Of a stretch of DNA of 64,000 bases, positions 1 to 12,584 are shown piece by piece. Within the stretch, counting starts at the first letter, position 1. Every line of letters starts with the position of its first letter. The DNA lies in assembly GCA_018398585.1 (NCBI GenBank), contig JAGTTD010000008.1, positions 818,501 to 882,500 of the forward strand, read 5' to 3'. A model generated the notes under the pieces. It saw only the letters and a program-made list of their open reading frames with translations. It did no database searches and had not been told where the DNA came from. Both the position numbers and the translations under genes were made by a program. Source of the stretch: Simmondsia chinensis (lineage: Eukaryota; Streptophyta; Magnoliopsida; Caryophyllales; Simmondsiaceae).

Positions 1-524
1 ATCACAACGGCTAGAAACTGATGAAATTGATGGGGATGATCATGAAACTCGCCTTGATACAACCCTCCAACGGCTAGAATTCTGCCTTAGCTTTCTGGGT
101 TTTAATCAAACTTCAATTCTAAGCTTTGTGCTATCTTGGGTGGGGTTCCTGGTGATCGGGGTGGCGGTTCCAGTGATGGTTTTGGAGCTCAGCCATTGTT
201 CTGGGTGTGAGGAGTTTCAAGTTAAGGACTTTGAGTTTGATGTTGTGGGCTTTCAAGCTTGTCTTGGTGCTGTATCTTTGATATGTTTGTCACATAATTT
301 AAGGAAATACGGTGTTAGGAAGTTTCTGTTTGTGGATCGGTTTAGTGGCCAAATGTCCAGATTTATGCATCAGTACATTGCAAAGATACGGGTAAGTTAA
401 TTTTAGTGGTTTGAGCTCCGTTTTTGCAGATATGTTGATAGCTATTAGGAAATTTTCTTCATCAGATAGTCTATGATCATAGTTAGTTGCCTTAACTCTG
501 TATTCCGTGCTACAGTGACCCCTA

Positions 525-970
525 GGATGTAAACGATTGGAATACCCGTGGAACTACTCGTGTTTGGAATCGATCACGGACCGTTCATCTTTGTCATGGG
601 CCTCGATAAGTTTAAAGAGCCAAGTTCAACATGGGGTGTTTGGCTTGTTAATGCTAGCGAACTGAGATTGTTAAAAAATCGTCAAGGGCTTATTAGAAGC
701 TCGTTAACAGTCTGTATTAGCTCAAAAATGGTGTAATAATGACTTGATTATAAGCCGAATAGCTCAGCGCAATAGCAAGTTCGGCTCATTTATGAGCTCG
801 ATTCGGTTCGATGACAAGTTCGGCTCGGCTTGGCTCCATAACGAGCTTAAATCAGCTTGATTAGGAGTATCGAACACACTAAAATCTTATATATTCGAGC
901 TCGATACAGCTTATCAAGCTCGAGTTTGTACAAGGGATACTCGGCTTGATTTGGTTCGTTTACACTCCTA
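525..970. mobile_element. hAT-type MITE rich in GAGCTC/AGCTCG, in intron 1 of the DUF3537 gene
   Basis: The left end TAGGATGTAAACG and the inverted right end (TAGGAGTGTAAACG read on the minus strand) match each other and the terminal repeats of the elements at 32629 and 37395. Flanks GTGACCCC and GTACCCCT suggest a degraded 8-bp target duplication. The interior is made of short palindromic AGCTCG/CGAGCT and GGCTCGGCT words and has no coding capacity. The length, 446 bp, equals that of the copy at 32629. Confidence 0.6.
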
Positions 971-2580
971 AGTACCCCTATGTCAGATAAGGATACTTGA
1001 ACATTGGTATGATGGTTCGACACTTCAAATTTGCTCAAAAATATCAAAAAATTTAGAAAATGACTGAGTTCGACCTGTATGCACATACGATGTCTGAATC
1101 CCATACGCAAGTTTGGGTAAAATAGATCTTTGCAGAGTTACATATCAAGTTTGATCAGTTTACATCTCCAATATTCTCCATTGGTGGTACCTTTTATAAG
1201 AACAAAATGCATATCCTACACATATACTCGAGCAACCTTTCACCTGTGAACGTAGGTTCATTATTGAGTTATGGGAGTTGATGCAATGGTAAAACTCCCT
1301 ATTATTAGATCCTAATTCTACTAGGAGAGTTTTTCCCTTTTAGGGTTCTACTTTACTAATCCTATATTATATTTGTTTACTCTTTATGTATATGATAGGC
1401 TGACAACTCTTATATTCAAGATACTTATTCTATTTCTTTTAATTTTAACACTAAATTAAAAGGTTTGGGTTCGAAACTCATTGCCCCTTCCCAAAGAGTT
1501 AGTATCCCTAGTCAGGAAAAAAGTTGTACCTTCCTCACCAATATAAAAGGAATAGATTAACGAGCCGTTGTTACGTTGCGCTATAGTAAATGAAGATTTG
1601 CTCTACCATATCCCGTCCTTGAATCATTGTTCAACGGAACTAGTATGATTACATTAGAGATGGCAAACTTGTCGTTCGTGTCCTATAAACAAGTTAGTCA
1701 TGCCAAGTATTAGCCTTGAAACGGTTAAAACATAGCAAACATGTCAAGTAATTGAACTATGCGTAAAAATGATAAATCATGTTGTGTTTGTCATTCAAGT
1801 TCTTCTCAGCAACTTTGTATCATAATAGACTTTGTCAGTCCATTGACATTACCATTATCCCCTAATGACTTTGTCATTCATTCCTTGCAGTTATAACTCT
1901 ACAGAAGTTAAGCCCTTTCTATTATCCTAATTTCAGGGATCCTATCGAATGCTCATACTATGGCTTCTTCCGTGCTTCATCTTAAAGTCAGGACGCGAAA
2001 TTATACGCATTATACACGTTCATAACGAGACATGGTGGCGATCCACTATTATAGTATCAGGTCACTTCCATAGTCCAAGTAGTTGGGATCATTCTATGTT
2101 TACATGCTGGAACTAAAATTTCTCATAAAGCTCAAGGAATCGCATCAGTGGCAAGCAAATGGCACGCCTCGGTTACTTGCAGTTCTTTGTCTGACGAGCC
2201 TCAATCTAGACGCAATTCTGCTCTCGACTTCACCAGGAGATCAGTTTCGTTAGGCTCATTGCCTTCAAATCTCTCTGAAAGTGATTTGGAATCACTAGAT
2301 TCTCTTCCGATTCCTACCCATTCACAACTGGCATCTTCTGTGTCTTCGTACAATAAGCGTCAATCTTTCTGTAAGCACTTTCACTTCATATTTTTTGCTA
2401 ATTGTAACGTGATTTGCCGTTGTATAACAGTCCATTATACATGTAGGTTATGTTTTATTTATTAGAACAAATTTACGTAAAAGTTAAAAACTACCGAATA
2501 TATAAAACATTACTGATAAACTAGGCTTTTATTTGAATTTTTGCAAACACAGTGCTCCAAAACGACTTACATTCTTCCTA

Positions 2581-2911
2581 AGGCCCTGTTTATTTTGATG
2601 GAAAACTTTTTCTCCCACAATTCTATTGCTTTATTACATAATTTCATAGTAACACCCATAAATCGAGAAAAGTTTTTCCTTCGAGGAGAAACAAACTTCC
2701 CCTGAAAAATCGGGGGAAACATTTTCCTTCGCAATCTCACATCATATGCTTCATTTCAACCTCAACTTAGCCAAGTATATACATCGTACGACCTTAGAAA
2801 CTCAACCCATTTTCTTTAGCTAAAATAACAAACTTCTCTAAGACATCATGGATAATATTTTATGAAGAAAAATTTTCCATAAGAACTTTTTTCATTGAAC
2901 CGAACAGAGTC
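2581..2911. mobile_element. MITE with GGCCCTGTTTATTTTGATGG terminus
   Basis: The left end GGCCCTGTTTATTTTGATGG is mirrored by the right end, which reads GACTCTGTTCGGTTCAATG on the opposite strand. Both ends run into GGAAAA-rich sequence. The same terminal sequence recurs at 51424-51698, so this is a dispersed family. It lies in the last intron of the DUF3537 gene. I cannot delimit a clear target duplication. Confidence 0.5.
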
Positions 2912-3344
2912 AAAAAACTCAATGCAATCACTGTGACGACAAACTATAATGTAATTCTTTGTATGATGCTAAAAAGGCTCATCCATCATACTAACTAGCA
3001 ATACAGTGATGTATTTGCAGATGAATCCGGGAGGCATCACCTTGTACGGATGGACGGTCGATCGAGCGCTACTGACAACAATCTTCTTCATCGAGCTCTC
3101 TCTCGTTCTTTTTGTGCTCGGTCAGACGTTCGTTTTTCCATCAGAACCGATTCCCTGATCTCCTCGGATTCATTTTCACATCAGAAAAGATTCAAAAATT
3201 GAATCAAATATATATGTGCTTGGTGGGCATTCTGGTTTCTTGGTGAGACAACTAGTTGCCAAATTTATAACATGGTGGTCAAATTCTGTTACATTCCCTG
3301 CAATCCCGCTTTGAAAAACTACAAGAGGAAATATCGATTTTTAT

Positions 3345-3562
3345 AGGGCATGTTTGGTATCATTTTCTTTCTTTTTTTGAAAACTATTTCAGGTTTTGCA
3401 AACAGTTTTTCCAATTATTGGATTTCTAATTTCCGTTTTCAATCAAACTGAAAATGTTAAAAATAATAAAACATAACACTAGAAGAAATCTTTTCCAAAT
3501 ATTAGCTTTTGGTTTCTGAAAAATAAAAAATTACAACAAGAAAACTATACCAAACAAGCTCT
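3345..3562. mobile_element. MITE with AGGGCATGTTTGGTAT inverted termini
   Basis: The left end AGGGCATGTTTGGTAT and the right end, reading AGAGCTTGTTTGGTATAG on the minus strand, form an imperfect terminal inverted repeat around a 218-bp AT-rich, non-coding interior. Target duplications are not clear, so the superfamily is left open. Confidence 0.5.
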
Positions 3563-4270
3563 AAGTGAGTTACTCCACCTACTATCAATTGATTTTAAAT
3601 AAAATCATATCCAATATGTGTATTAGAGTCGAGGTTTATACACAGTCGAAAGCCTGCTGTTGATGTTCTCGGATAATCAAAGGAGAGGTTCTAGCGTTGG
3701 AGAAGGTACAAGAACATTTTGTATATGTATATTAATTGTTGATAAATTAAAGATTGTTGATAAATAATTTTATTATTTGGTTTAACTAAGATTGTTGTTA
3801 AATAATTTTTTCATGTTCACAAAAAAAATTTGTTAATCTAAGAATTGTTCACATTCTAGATCTACTTTTTTTTTCCATGTTATGTTTTTGTTCTTGCATT
3901 CATTCATTTTCAATTCTTTCTGTTTAAAATGTCGCACAGCTATTGAGCTCCATAGAGTCCTTAATATTTATAATTTTATTCAAATTAGTCCTAGTATTTA
4001 TAAACTTATTTAAACTAATTATTTATCCTTTAAAATAATTTTTAATGTTCTGTTTTATAATAAAATTAATCTCTAATCTAGTGACTAAATGTAGGTAAAT
4101 TTTTTTTTAAAAATATGAATCAATGTTATCGTAAAATATACATAAAAAGCTATATTAAACATGACAAAAGATTAGATCAAAAAAATCATGACAAAAGATA
4201 TAATACCAATTTGAATAAATTCGTAAACATTAACGGTAAACCAAAAACATATAAATACCCAATTTAAACA

Positions 4271-4500
4271 ACATACCTAATGCCCCAAGGGCTTCCGCCT
4301 AAGCAGGGTAGGGGAGGGTAGATGTACGCAGCCTTTCCCCTTCAGGGTATTACCCCTGAAGAAAGCTGTTTCCCAGTGCCCCTAACCTCAGGGTGAAGAC
4401 TTTTCAAGAGGTTATCCATCCTCGTACTGCTCTCATCTAAACACGCTTAACTTCAGAGTCCTAATAGAATTCAGTGACGGCATGTTTATATCCTCTTTGA
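4271..4500 (-). mobile_element. 5S rRNA-headed SINE, full length, 19-bp TSD
   Basis: On the minus strand the element opens with a 5S rRNA-like head (around GAAGTTAAGCGTG and GATGGATAACCTC) and continues into the shared tail: CTGAAGGGGAAAGGCTGCG, then CTTAGGCGGAAGCCCTTGG, then GGTATGTT. Direct repeats TAAATACCCAATTTAAACA (4252-4270) and TAAATACCCGATTTAAACA (4501-4519) flank it, 18 of 19 identical, which fixes both ends. The head passes straight into CTGAGGTTAGGGG, a junction that marks one of two subtypes in this window. Confidence 0.8.
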
Positions 4501-6784
4501 TAAATACCCGATTTAAACATTATAAATAATTCGTAAGAGAGCAAATTGTACCGCCCATAAAAGTCGTCTTGAATTGTGATGTGAAAACGCGCATACTCAT
4601 TTAATAATTCGCCAGTTTAACCTTTAAAAACATTGTTATATCATGTACATAATTTAATCATGCTATCAATTTAATGACGTTACTTATAACCAAAAGTTTT
4701 ATTATCTATAATATGGGTCATATTTGAATCACAGTTATCTAATCATACCAAGTTTTATTAATTTTGCTCATAAAATCAAAAGTTCACTGTAGAACTTATA
4801 ACTTGGCTTTTGTTTGGGGATCATAAAATCACCTTTAAAAAATGATTAGTTTTCACCTAATTGAAAAACGTAATAGCATATGAAGATTTTAAGGAGAAAC
4901 CCCTTGAAATTTGACATTATGTGATCTTAACTTATTCGGAAAATTATCAAGAAACCCACACATGCCTCATCGAAACTGTTACTTTTAAGATCGAAAGGAA
5001 AACTTGGGTTCTAAGAACACTCTTATTTAAGATATCTCATGTTCTACATCTCGAATGGCAGCACGTGAACGAGCGAGTAGTATGAGAGCTTGTAGTTCAA
5101 CCGGTTAACCATGGCCGAATCTTCCAACTCCACACAAATCGACGTCTAACTTTAAAGCCGCCACAAATAATATAATTGGTATGTACTGATCAGCAACTAT
5201 CCACAAGAAAAACACAACTCAACTCAAAACCAAAGGACCCATTTAGTATCGTTTTCTTATTCCAATTTTTAGTTTTTTAAAAACAAAAACATAGGTTTTC
5301 TAACTTTCAATTCCCACAGGAACTTAAAAACCTAAAAACAAGAAAAACTCACTTGGAACACATTTTTAGTTTTTTAAAGGACAGAAACTCCAAGCACAAA
5401 ATGATACCGAACAACCCCAAAATGTCTCAGAAATCAAGATCGAATCCGGGTTTCCCCAAGCCAGTAATAACCAACCCTTTTTCCCCTCATTCTTCGGACC
5501 GGGTAAACCAATCAAAGTACACCACCACACTCTACCACGAGCATCGAATAAATGATTCCTGCAAAGCTCTTTCCATATAACAGTTCAACATTATCTCCAG
5601 TACATGTTTCATGCCAAAATGCATACCAAGAGCAACTCAACTCCATCAAATGTGTCAAAAATTTGATGGTTAAGTGTGAAGATGCGGCAAAAGGTGAAAG
5701 TGTAAAAATTAAAAATAAAAAAAGAAAGGGATGCCCACATCTCAAAAAGGTAACTTATTTAGGTGAAATCCATCAACAAAGATATAGATATAAAAGCATG
5801 CACATAAATTTGATGGGTCGAACTTGAATGGCGATTTTTAATTACCGACTCTTGCAAGGGATCCTCCATTTACCTCATCAAGCTTGTCGGACGATCATGA
5901 TACTTTCCAAAAATTGAAATTCTTGATCAATGAAGGAATAGGAGGACCATTTGAGTTCAATGAGATACCAAAATGGATGATTAACTCATTCCATAGTAAA
6001 AATAACCGCAGAAAATCCTTTGATAACACGAATTCCTTTATCCCAAAGATACCCCACAGTCAAAATAATTGGTTGAATCCCATGAAACCATTACACTAGG
6101 ACTCAATCTAGAAAGCTAACAAAATCAAACATAAACACAAACTCTCATTTGCTGGCCCTAATTCTATCTTCCCATGCGTTTCCTTCCCCGGAGTTTCACA
6201 GAGAGGCCAAACTTCTTTTTCAATATGCATATGCTCTCGACACAAATGCACAAGACCACAACTTCCAGGCATAATTATCATGTCAAACAGATATATCATG
6301 CATGCTATGTAGACCAGCATCAGGAATGCGAGTCGGCCACCAGTAACGTATCCAGCGTTTAGATTCGACTATGTTCTAAGATTTTTCTTTGTTCTTGTCC
6401 TTATCTGAAGTGTCTAAGTGTCAATAACAATATCTAAGCAGCGTAATCCGACACCAAGGTGTAAACAAGCACGTACAAGTAATCGAAACATAAGGATGTA
6501 CAGTACCTCTATCGAGCCTGGGAGATAAATACAGAGTTTGTGAAGAACGGGAAACACTGGGGAGTTCTACCTCCTCAACCCGCTGGCTTTTGTACTGCAG
6601 TGACATTTGCAGACAATTCATAAAAGTTAAGCAGCTTATAATAAGATTTAATTGTCGAAAAACAGAAAAATACAATACAAAACTAAACAGGGGGAAACAC
6701 TCTTAAATTTTTGTTTATTTAAACTCCCAAATAAAAAGGATCAAGCTAGGCACCTCATAAATGGAACTCTTTGACAAGTCAGTC

Positions 6785-7055
6785 AGCCCTAAAACCGAGC
6801 TCATTTTTAAGTAGCAGAGGCCACGAAGTTCAAAAAGGCCTATATAATCAAATACATGACAAGAGTCACTCAGTTTTAAGTAGCAAAGGCCATAAAATTC
6901 AACACAACCTATATGATCCAACACATGCAAGATTCTGTCTGTCCTAAAAGGGAACTAACACATAACAAGTCCTAAAATGGAGCTTATTTTAAGTAGCAAA
7001 GGCCACAAAGTTCAACGCATGACCTATATATTCTAACAGATGACAAGATTCTGTC
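6785..7055. repeat. Imperfect tandem repeat, three units
   Basis: The core TAAGTAGCAAAGGCCACAAA occurs with small changes at about 6808, 6877 and 6990, each time followed by GTTCAA and then CCTATATxATxxAACA and ATGACAAGA. The spacing of 69 and 113 bp shows diverged units with an indel. There is no coding capacity; the repeat may lie in a 3'-UTR or spacer. Confidence 0.65.
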
Positions 7056-7126
7056 AGTCCCAAAAATTATTTGAAGCCATCAACAAATGATCTATAGCCT
7101 TTTACTTATGCTTACTGATGCAGTCA

Positions 7127-7159
<33 letters not shown>

Positions 7160-8056
7160 GGGGGAGGTGCGGGGGGACATAACACTAAATGTATGCAGTC
7201 ATATTGAGCATTCTGAATAATCAAGTGGTAAAGCGAAACTTCCACTCTATCGTATAGAAGGAACCATCTCGTCTCCATTAACTATTAAAAAAGGCATTCA
7301 TACAGTATGATTCAATATAAACGAAGATAAATAAGACAAGGAAATAAATATCAGCTGCCACATACAACGAAGAGGAGCGACTGACTTAGACGGTATAAGA
7401 TATACCCGTAATTTAGTCTATCTCATCGCAAGTTGACCCAAGATCACCAACAGACAGTCATGGAATGACCAGTAAATCATTCATATGCAAGTAATCAAGT
7501 AAAATCAGAGGGAAATCCTGATCCCAATTACCTTCAAAAGGATTCCTGTCTATTTCGCGGACAGTGAAAAGTAAACGCCTCCTCCGCTTAACACCAACTG
7601 TCTCTTGCAACCACAATTGGGAAATTAAACGATTGCGAAACTGAAAGTATGTAGCAAATCCATACTGGTTCAGCACTCAAAAACCAAATTCTAGCAAGAT
7701 GTTTACAGTGTAACAGAAATATTTTACATACATGTTCAAACTGAATCTCATCTTTCCAGAATGAAACGCTATTATGTCACACCTTGAAGCAGGCAGTGCC
7801 AAGACACATCCTAGGTTAATGACCAAATCTGAGGAAATAGTTAGCCTGCAACAAAGTCCGTTGACAAAGGCAAAGAATAGTAATCCTCCACTCCTTTATC
7901 CATGATGCCTGCTAAAAAACAGCATGAATGATTTTCTCACAAGCCACATGTATAACTTGTGTTGAGTCCATCCCTCTCACCTCGGCCATGTCAATATGTG
8001 AGTATTGAAGAGAATTTTAAGTCACAGATGTCCACTTTGCACCCAGTAAGCTAGTC

Positions 8057-11000
8057 CTAGCCAAACAAGCCCACAGACCCCAGTTCTGCTTGCTGGAGCT
8101 CTTTCCTGCGCTGCTCTTCTAGTGGATCTGGACTCTTCAGAACCCTCCTCATGCGCCTGACAAGTTCATCAACAAATCATTACACAACAAGCAACCAACA
8201 TTGCCCACTCCCAAAAATATGCAATTCATAAAATTAAGATACCTGTCCTGCGCATGTTGAGCAGGAAAAGTAGGCATGAACTCCTTCGATTTGGGAAGCG
8301 GAACTTCACAGAACCACTCATGCTTGAGAGCAGTATCAGCCGTTATACGCTGCATTTTACCGTCACAAATTTATAATAAACATAACAACAAACATACCAA
8401 TATTCAGGGAGAATCAGGCCTCTCAAACAAAGTATACCTTTTCAGGGTCATAAGTTAGAAGTCTGTTCAACAAATCAAATCCAGCATCAGAAAGAACTGG
8501 AGATCCAGTGAAGGATGTTGCTGGGAATTTCTTGCGCAACTGATTATACCTGAAAGAGATGAGCAGAGAGTTAACAATACCAAAGGTATATGCCCTTGAA
8601 ACTGAAAGTGTACCAATGAGGCCAGAAAGCCAGACCAGAATCACCCAAAGCTGGAAGCCTGGGAAAAGAGTGCAGAGAATAAGAAAACAAGGACAAAAGT
8701 GCGATTAGAGCGGAATTATGACAATCAAGAAATACTTACTGGTGCTTCACAAAATTGACCTTCACACCAGGCAACTTGGAAAACCCAGGCCAAATTGTCT
8801 CATTGGGAGTACCAAGGATCCGGAATATCTGCAATCATGACACATCAATGAGATAAAATGACTCCAGCAATCACCAAATAAGTGGAACGTTCAAATAAGA
8901 AAATGACCAGCAACGTTAATTTGTTTTACCAGATGATCAGTTTATCGACCTTGTCAATGCGATCTCTACTTTCAGATAAATTGATGTACCTTGTCAAGCT
9001 GATCAAATTCTGATTTCCCCTTAAAAAGCGGCTCCTTTGACAAAAGCTCAGCCATGATGCATCCAAGTGACCACATGTCAATTGCCGTGGAATATTCTTT
9101 AGCTCCCAACAGAAGTTCCGGTGCCCTTAAAAACAAAAAGACAGAGATCTCATCTCCAGCATAAACATAAACAGAACAATACCATGACAATAACATGTAA
9201 AGATAAGAAGCTAAAAGCCAAACCAGCCCGCAAAAATCTCACAGCAAACAATATCATAAGAGAGACCATCACATTGCTAAGTCCCCGTCTCCTGAAGAGC
9301 GTAGTGTAGTAGTAGGGACTTCCACAAAAAATAGCAACAGCACAAAGAAGACATTCTAACTACACCTACAGCAATGATTGGGATAAATATTTTCGTAACA
9401 ATAATGCAAAATACAATGCTTGAACAATCTACGAATAACAACAGGAAACATAAGTGGATTTTCATAATACAAGAGAAGTCCCCAAATAATGAGAATAGCT
9501 AGAGCAGAGAAAGAACTTAATCTCAACAACAAAGGAAAACAAAGTGAAATCAGTTTTGCAACTAACCTGTACCAGAGAGTGACAACCAGGTGAGTGTAAG
9601 GCTTCAATGGACTACCATATTGACGAGCCAATCCAAAGTCACAAATCTTCACCTCAGCTTGGTTGTTCATAAGCAAATTTGACGTCTTTAAATCACGATG
9701 AAGCACCCAATTGTCGTGAAGATACTTGATGCCCTCTAGCAGCTGCAGCATGAGGCATTTAACTTCGCTTTGACTAAATGGTTGCTTCATTGTCTCTATC
9801 AGTCCTTTAAGATCATGCTCCATATATTCCATTACCATAAAAATACTATCGAGACTGCTCCCCACTACAACCTCCTTAACATTCACAATTGAAGGGTGGT
9901 TCAGTGACAGAAGAATGTTTATCTCCCTAAGAGATGTCAGAGGAAAACCTTCCCGTTCTTTCTCCATTTTTACCTTTTTCAATGCAACAATTTCCCCCGT
10001 CTTCTTATCTCTAGCTCTATATACAACACCATAGGTGCCTTCATCTATCCTATTCAACCTTTCAAACTCATCCACACTTCTACAGCCCTGAAGCATGTTA
10101 AGTGTCCTTTTAGGAGCAGAAGGTTCAGGTGTGTAACAAGAATCGTGTTCATCATCGGAGTCTGTATCTGATGGGCTAATACTAATATCACTGTTGTCAT
10201 ATTTATCATCCACCTCCATACGGACTTCTCTATCCCGGTCCTTATCAATACCACAATCTCCAGTAGATGGTCTACTACGTATGCCCCCATCAGAATCTGA
10301 TGATCTTGTCCTCGCTCCATCAGAAAGATCCCGTTTAACCTCACCGAGTTCAGGACTAGATGATTTCTCATTCATTCTACTATCTAAAATATCAGAAGAG
10401 CGCATATTCTTCCTCCTCATACGTACGTCATCACCGTCAGAAATTTCACCTTCATCAGCAGGAGAGGTAGCATCACCGGCCCATCGTGAAGAAGATATGT
10501 TCCTCGTAGGTATATAATCCTCTTCTTCTAGAAGCTCCACTTCCACATCGTTTCGTTGCTGCTGATGGGGCGACAAGTAATGCAAATCAGCAGGAGACTC
10601 TGGTGCAGTATTTTCTTCCAATCGGCCTTCCATGGGAGCTTTTGCAGTGGAAGCTTGGAGTTCCTGGGGCTTGCCATCTTTTACAGGTGACATATGCCTA
10701 TTTTCTTCAGAAATCACATGAGACAACTGACGGGATGATTCGGAAAATGGAGGACGAGCAGCTTCGGTTGACTTTGCCCTACGTTTCGAAGAATCTTTAG
10801 CATCCTTATCATCCCTGTCCCACACTATAGGAGAAAACTTCCTTTTCCTAGAGACTGGTGAAGATGGAATACCGTTCATTTTCAGCATCACACTTACTTT
10901 TGCTTGCGATTTTGATTCAGATTCAACAGCAGCATCAGACCCACTCTCACTAGATAGCTCGCCTGGCTCACGGTCAGCAATCCCAGCCGAAAACTCACAT

Positions 11001-11281
11001 CTCCTTGGACCTCCACCGCCGCCGCCACCACTAGCACCTGAATTGCTTCTACTAGAAGAAGAGCGATAACCCCCGTTTACAGATTCCCTCTCCTTAATAT
11101 CCTTCTGCCTAATCCGACATCTTTCTCTATCTCTTACATCCCGGCTGCGCATTCTGCTTCCGTTCCCAATCCTATCAGAACTATCCCTGGAGCAAGTAAC
11201 ATCGCGCCTCGACGCATCATAATCAAACCCGCGCTCTCTGAATTCAACATCGTGGTAGGCCCCATGCCTTCCTGCCGCCAT
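8057..11281 (-). CDS. CDKG2: Cyclin-dependent kinase G2-like Ser/Thr kinase (PITSLRE/CDK11 class), 752 aa
   Basis: Coding exons on the minus strand: 11281-9567, 9125-8990, 8828-8740, 8549-8438, 8349-8243, 8156-8057; the sum is 2259 nt in one frame. Residues 1 to about 400 are a low-complexity Ser/Arg/Asp/Glu-rich region, as in CDK11-type kinases linked to splicing and transcription. The kinase domain begins near residue 402 with [13 protein letters not shown] (glycine loop), then PLTSLRE (the plant form of the PITSLRE helix), [10 protein letters not shown] near residue 528 (catalytic loop), DFGLAR, and [12 protein letters not shown] across the first intron. The C-terminus is [12 protein letters not shown]. 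The length equals that I recall for Arabidopsis CDKG2 (At1g67580). Known roles of plant CDKG with cyclin L are pre-mRNA splicing and meiotic synapsis; I infer these here from family only. The ATG at 11281 starts the typical MAAGRHG. Confidence 0.93.
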
Positions 11282-12010
11282 AACTCAATAGTACTTGCAC
11301 CCAGTAATAGATTCAACACCCCAAGAGAACAGAACAGAAACCCTAACCGCCAAATTCGCTACTAAAATCCTTACTCTCAAAAGCACCAATTCAGATTGAA
11401 ATATCTCCCGTTGCACACAGCAAAACCCCACAACAAAGCTAATTTCTTCTATATCAATGATTTCTCCATAACCTAATAGAACAGAAAACAAACCCTAACC
11501 GCCAAAATCAAGCCCAGTACTCCACTCCAATACTCAAATCCCCACCCTCAAAAGCACCAATTCAGACGGAAAAATCTCACTGAACTCAATCTCTTTTATA
11601 TCAATGATTTCTCCCGAACCCTAATTCGAAAATCAACTGCAAACCTAGATCTAAAAACTCAACCAAAACAAGAACAAACAACAAACATATAGCAGCAAAC
11701 CTCGCAAGTACTGTGCACTGAACCTCAAAAAGTCGCTTATTTAAGCACAAATTAAACGGTACACTATCGAAAACCCTAGAAATCGAAGCAATAAATCGAA
11801 CGTAGAAAACCCTAGAATCGGATACTCACTGATTCAACTGGTGCTTCTTATAATCGAATAGAAATTGTGAAAACAGATATAGAATCAATCGAAATTCTTA
11901 CCGCCGGCGGCAGTTATAGAGAGAGAGAGCTGATAATAATCGCGAGGGCTTTCGAGAGCGGAGTAGCAGCCGCACAGAGAGACAGAGAGAGAGGGAGAGA
12001 TATGAAAAGG
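11282..12010 (-). promoter_or_regulatory. 5'-UTR and promoter-proximal region of the CDKG2 gene
   Basis: Upstream of the ATG there are repeated AAACCCTA-type telo-box words (minus strand appears as AACCCTAA and AAACCCTAG at several sites, for example near 11335, 11490 and 11770). A GA-rich leader lies at about 11920-12000. A good splice donor (GGCG|GTAAGAA on the minus strand, exon end 11902) suggests an intron in the 5'-UTR; its acceptor is not decided. Two partly similar stretches (11310-11460 and 11475-11600) share ACAGAAAACAAACCCTAACC-type and CCTCAAAAGCACCAATTCAG words and look like a local duplication. Confidence 0.55.
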
Positions 12011-12502
12011 GGTTGGTTTTAACGCGTCGGTTTTGATTAATAAACCGGCTTATTGTTTTGTTTTATGGAGTTTTTTAATGTAAGTGTATGATTGCTAGAT
12101 AAGCCGGTTCCGATATTTTTGAGGCTTTGAGTAAGGATGACAATAAAGTAAGTAAAATTTGTTATTTGTGGATATCCGTCCCGTTTAGAGAGAGTATGAG
12201 TATAAGTCGGACGAGTATGGAATGGGTGTACCCGTCTCGTATCCTTCACGAGTATTGGGCGGGTACGGGTATACTATTATACCCACCCCGCTCTGCTCCA
12301 TACCCGCCCCACCCTGCCTTATACCATATCCACTTTATTTTATATCTAATTAACTTTAAATTAGCAAATACATGCTTATATTTAATTATCTAAATTATTT
12401 ATCAGTGTTATAAAAAATAATTGAATTTTTAAAAAATAGTATTAAATAATTAGTATAAGCGAGTATAGATAATTATTTTGCACCCATATCAAGGCGGGTA
12501 TT

Positions 12503-12575
12503 GGTATGGGTTTGTACCTACATGGGCAGTGTGGGTATGGGTATAGGTTTGTATCTACATGGGCAGTGTGGGTAT
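12503..12575. repeat. 37-bp tandem duplication inside the hAT-like element
   Basis: The segment TTTGTACCTACATGGGCAGT plus GTGGGTAT at 12511 recurs at 12548 with one or two changes (TTTGTATCTACATGGGCAGT). It is a two-unit tandem duplication just left of the SINE insertion. Confidence 0.7.
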
Positions 12576-12584
12576 AGATAAAGA

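Larger units (their letters stand above)
1..3158 (+). pseudogene. DUF3537 membrane protein gene, 5' end outside the window, internal frameshifting deletion
   Basis: I recognise the DUF3537 family of plant multi-pass membrane proteins, whose function is unknown to me. Exon 1 is open from the window edge to 391 and contains the hallmark LSHNLRKYGVRKFLFVDR; the donor is GTAAGT. Exon 2 starts at 1937 (after TTTCAG) and reads LILWLLPCFILK and REIIRIIHVHNETWW in frame 2. Near 2058-2062 the homology jumps to frame 0, which reads TSIVQVVGIILCLHAGTK and KISHKAQGIASVASKWHA up to a donor at 2371. The last exon, 3007-3158, reads LMYLQMNPGGITLYGWTVDR and ends in TGA. From memory of the family about 125-130 residues, including the conserved SWTYVST and HFDDY region, are missing between the two halves, and the frame changes there. 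The first frame stops shortly after the junction. I therefore call it a broken gene, but a collapsed or mis-assembled segment would look the same. Intron 1 (392-1936) holds a hAT MITE. Confidence 0.75.
3563..8056. other. Spacer and downstream region of the CDKG2 gene, no confident gene
   Basis: Apart from the SINE at 4271-4500 and the tandem repeat at 6785-7055 I see no coding region here. Open frames at 5353-5827 and 5884-6362 are short, overlap on both strands and resemble no protein I know. A 28-nt poly-T run sits at about 7132-7159. The part next to 8056 is presumably the 3'-UTR of the kinase gene. The stretch at 7458-7676 (minus) is open for 72 codons, followed by a possible splice donor, but I recognise nothing in it. 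Confidence 0.5.

Noticed and set aside
5353..6362. Cluster of 60-90-codon frames on both strands
   Set aside because: The frames overlap, lack homology, and have no shared splice pattern; AT-rich sequence gives such frames by chance.
7458..7676. Possible exon on the minus strand, 72 codons with a following splice donor
   Set aside because: The translation matches nothing I know, has low-complexity Arg runs, and lies beyond the kinase stop in probable 3'-UTR or spacer.
9356..9566. Read-through of the long kinase frame past residue 571
   Set aside because: After TLWYR the frame turns into a Leu/Cys-rich string. The kinase homology continues only from 9125 after splicing, so this is intron.
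10194..10517. Plus-strand frame opposite the CDKG2 Ser/Arg-rich region
   Set aside because: It is an antisense shadow of a codon-biased coding region, without homology.
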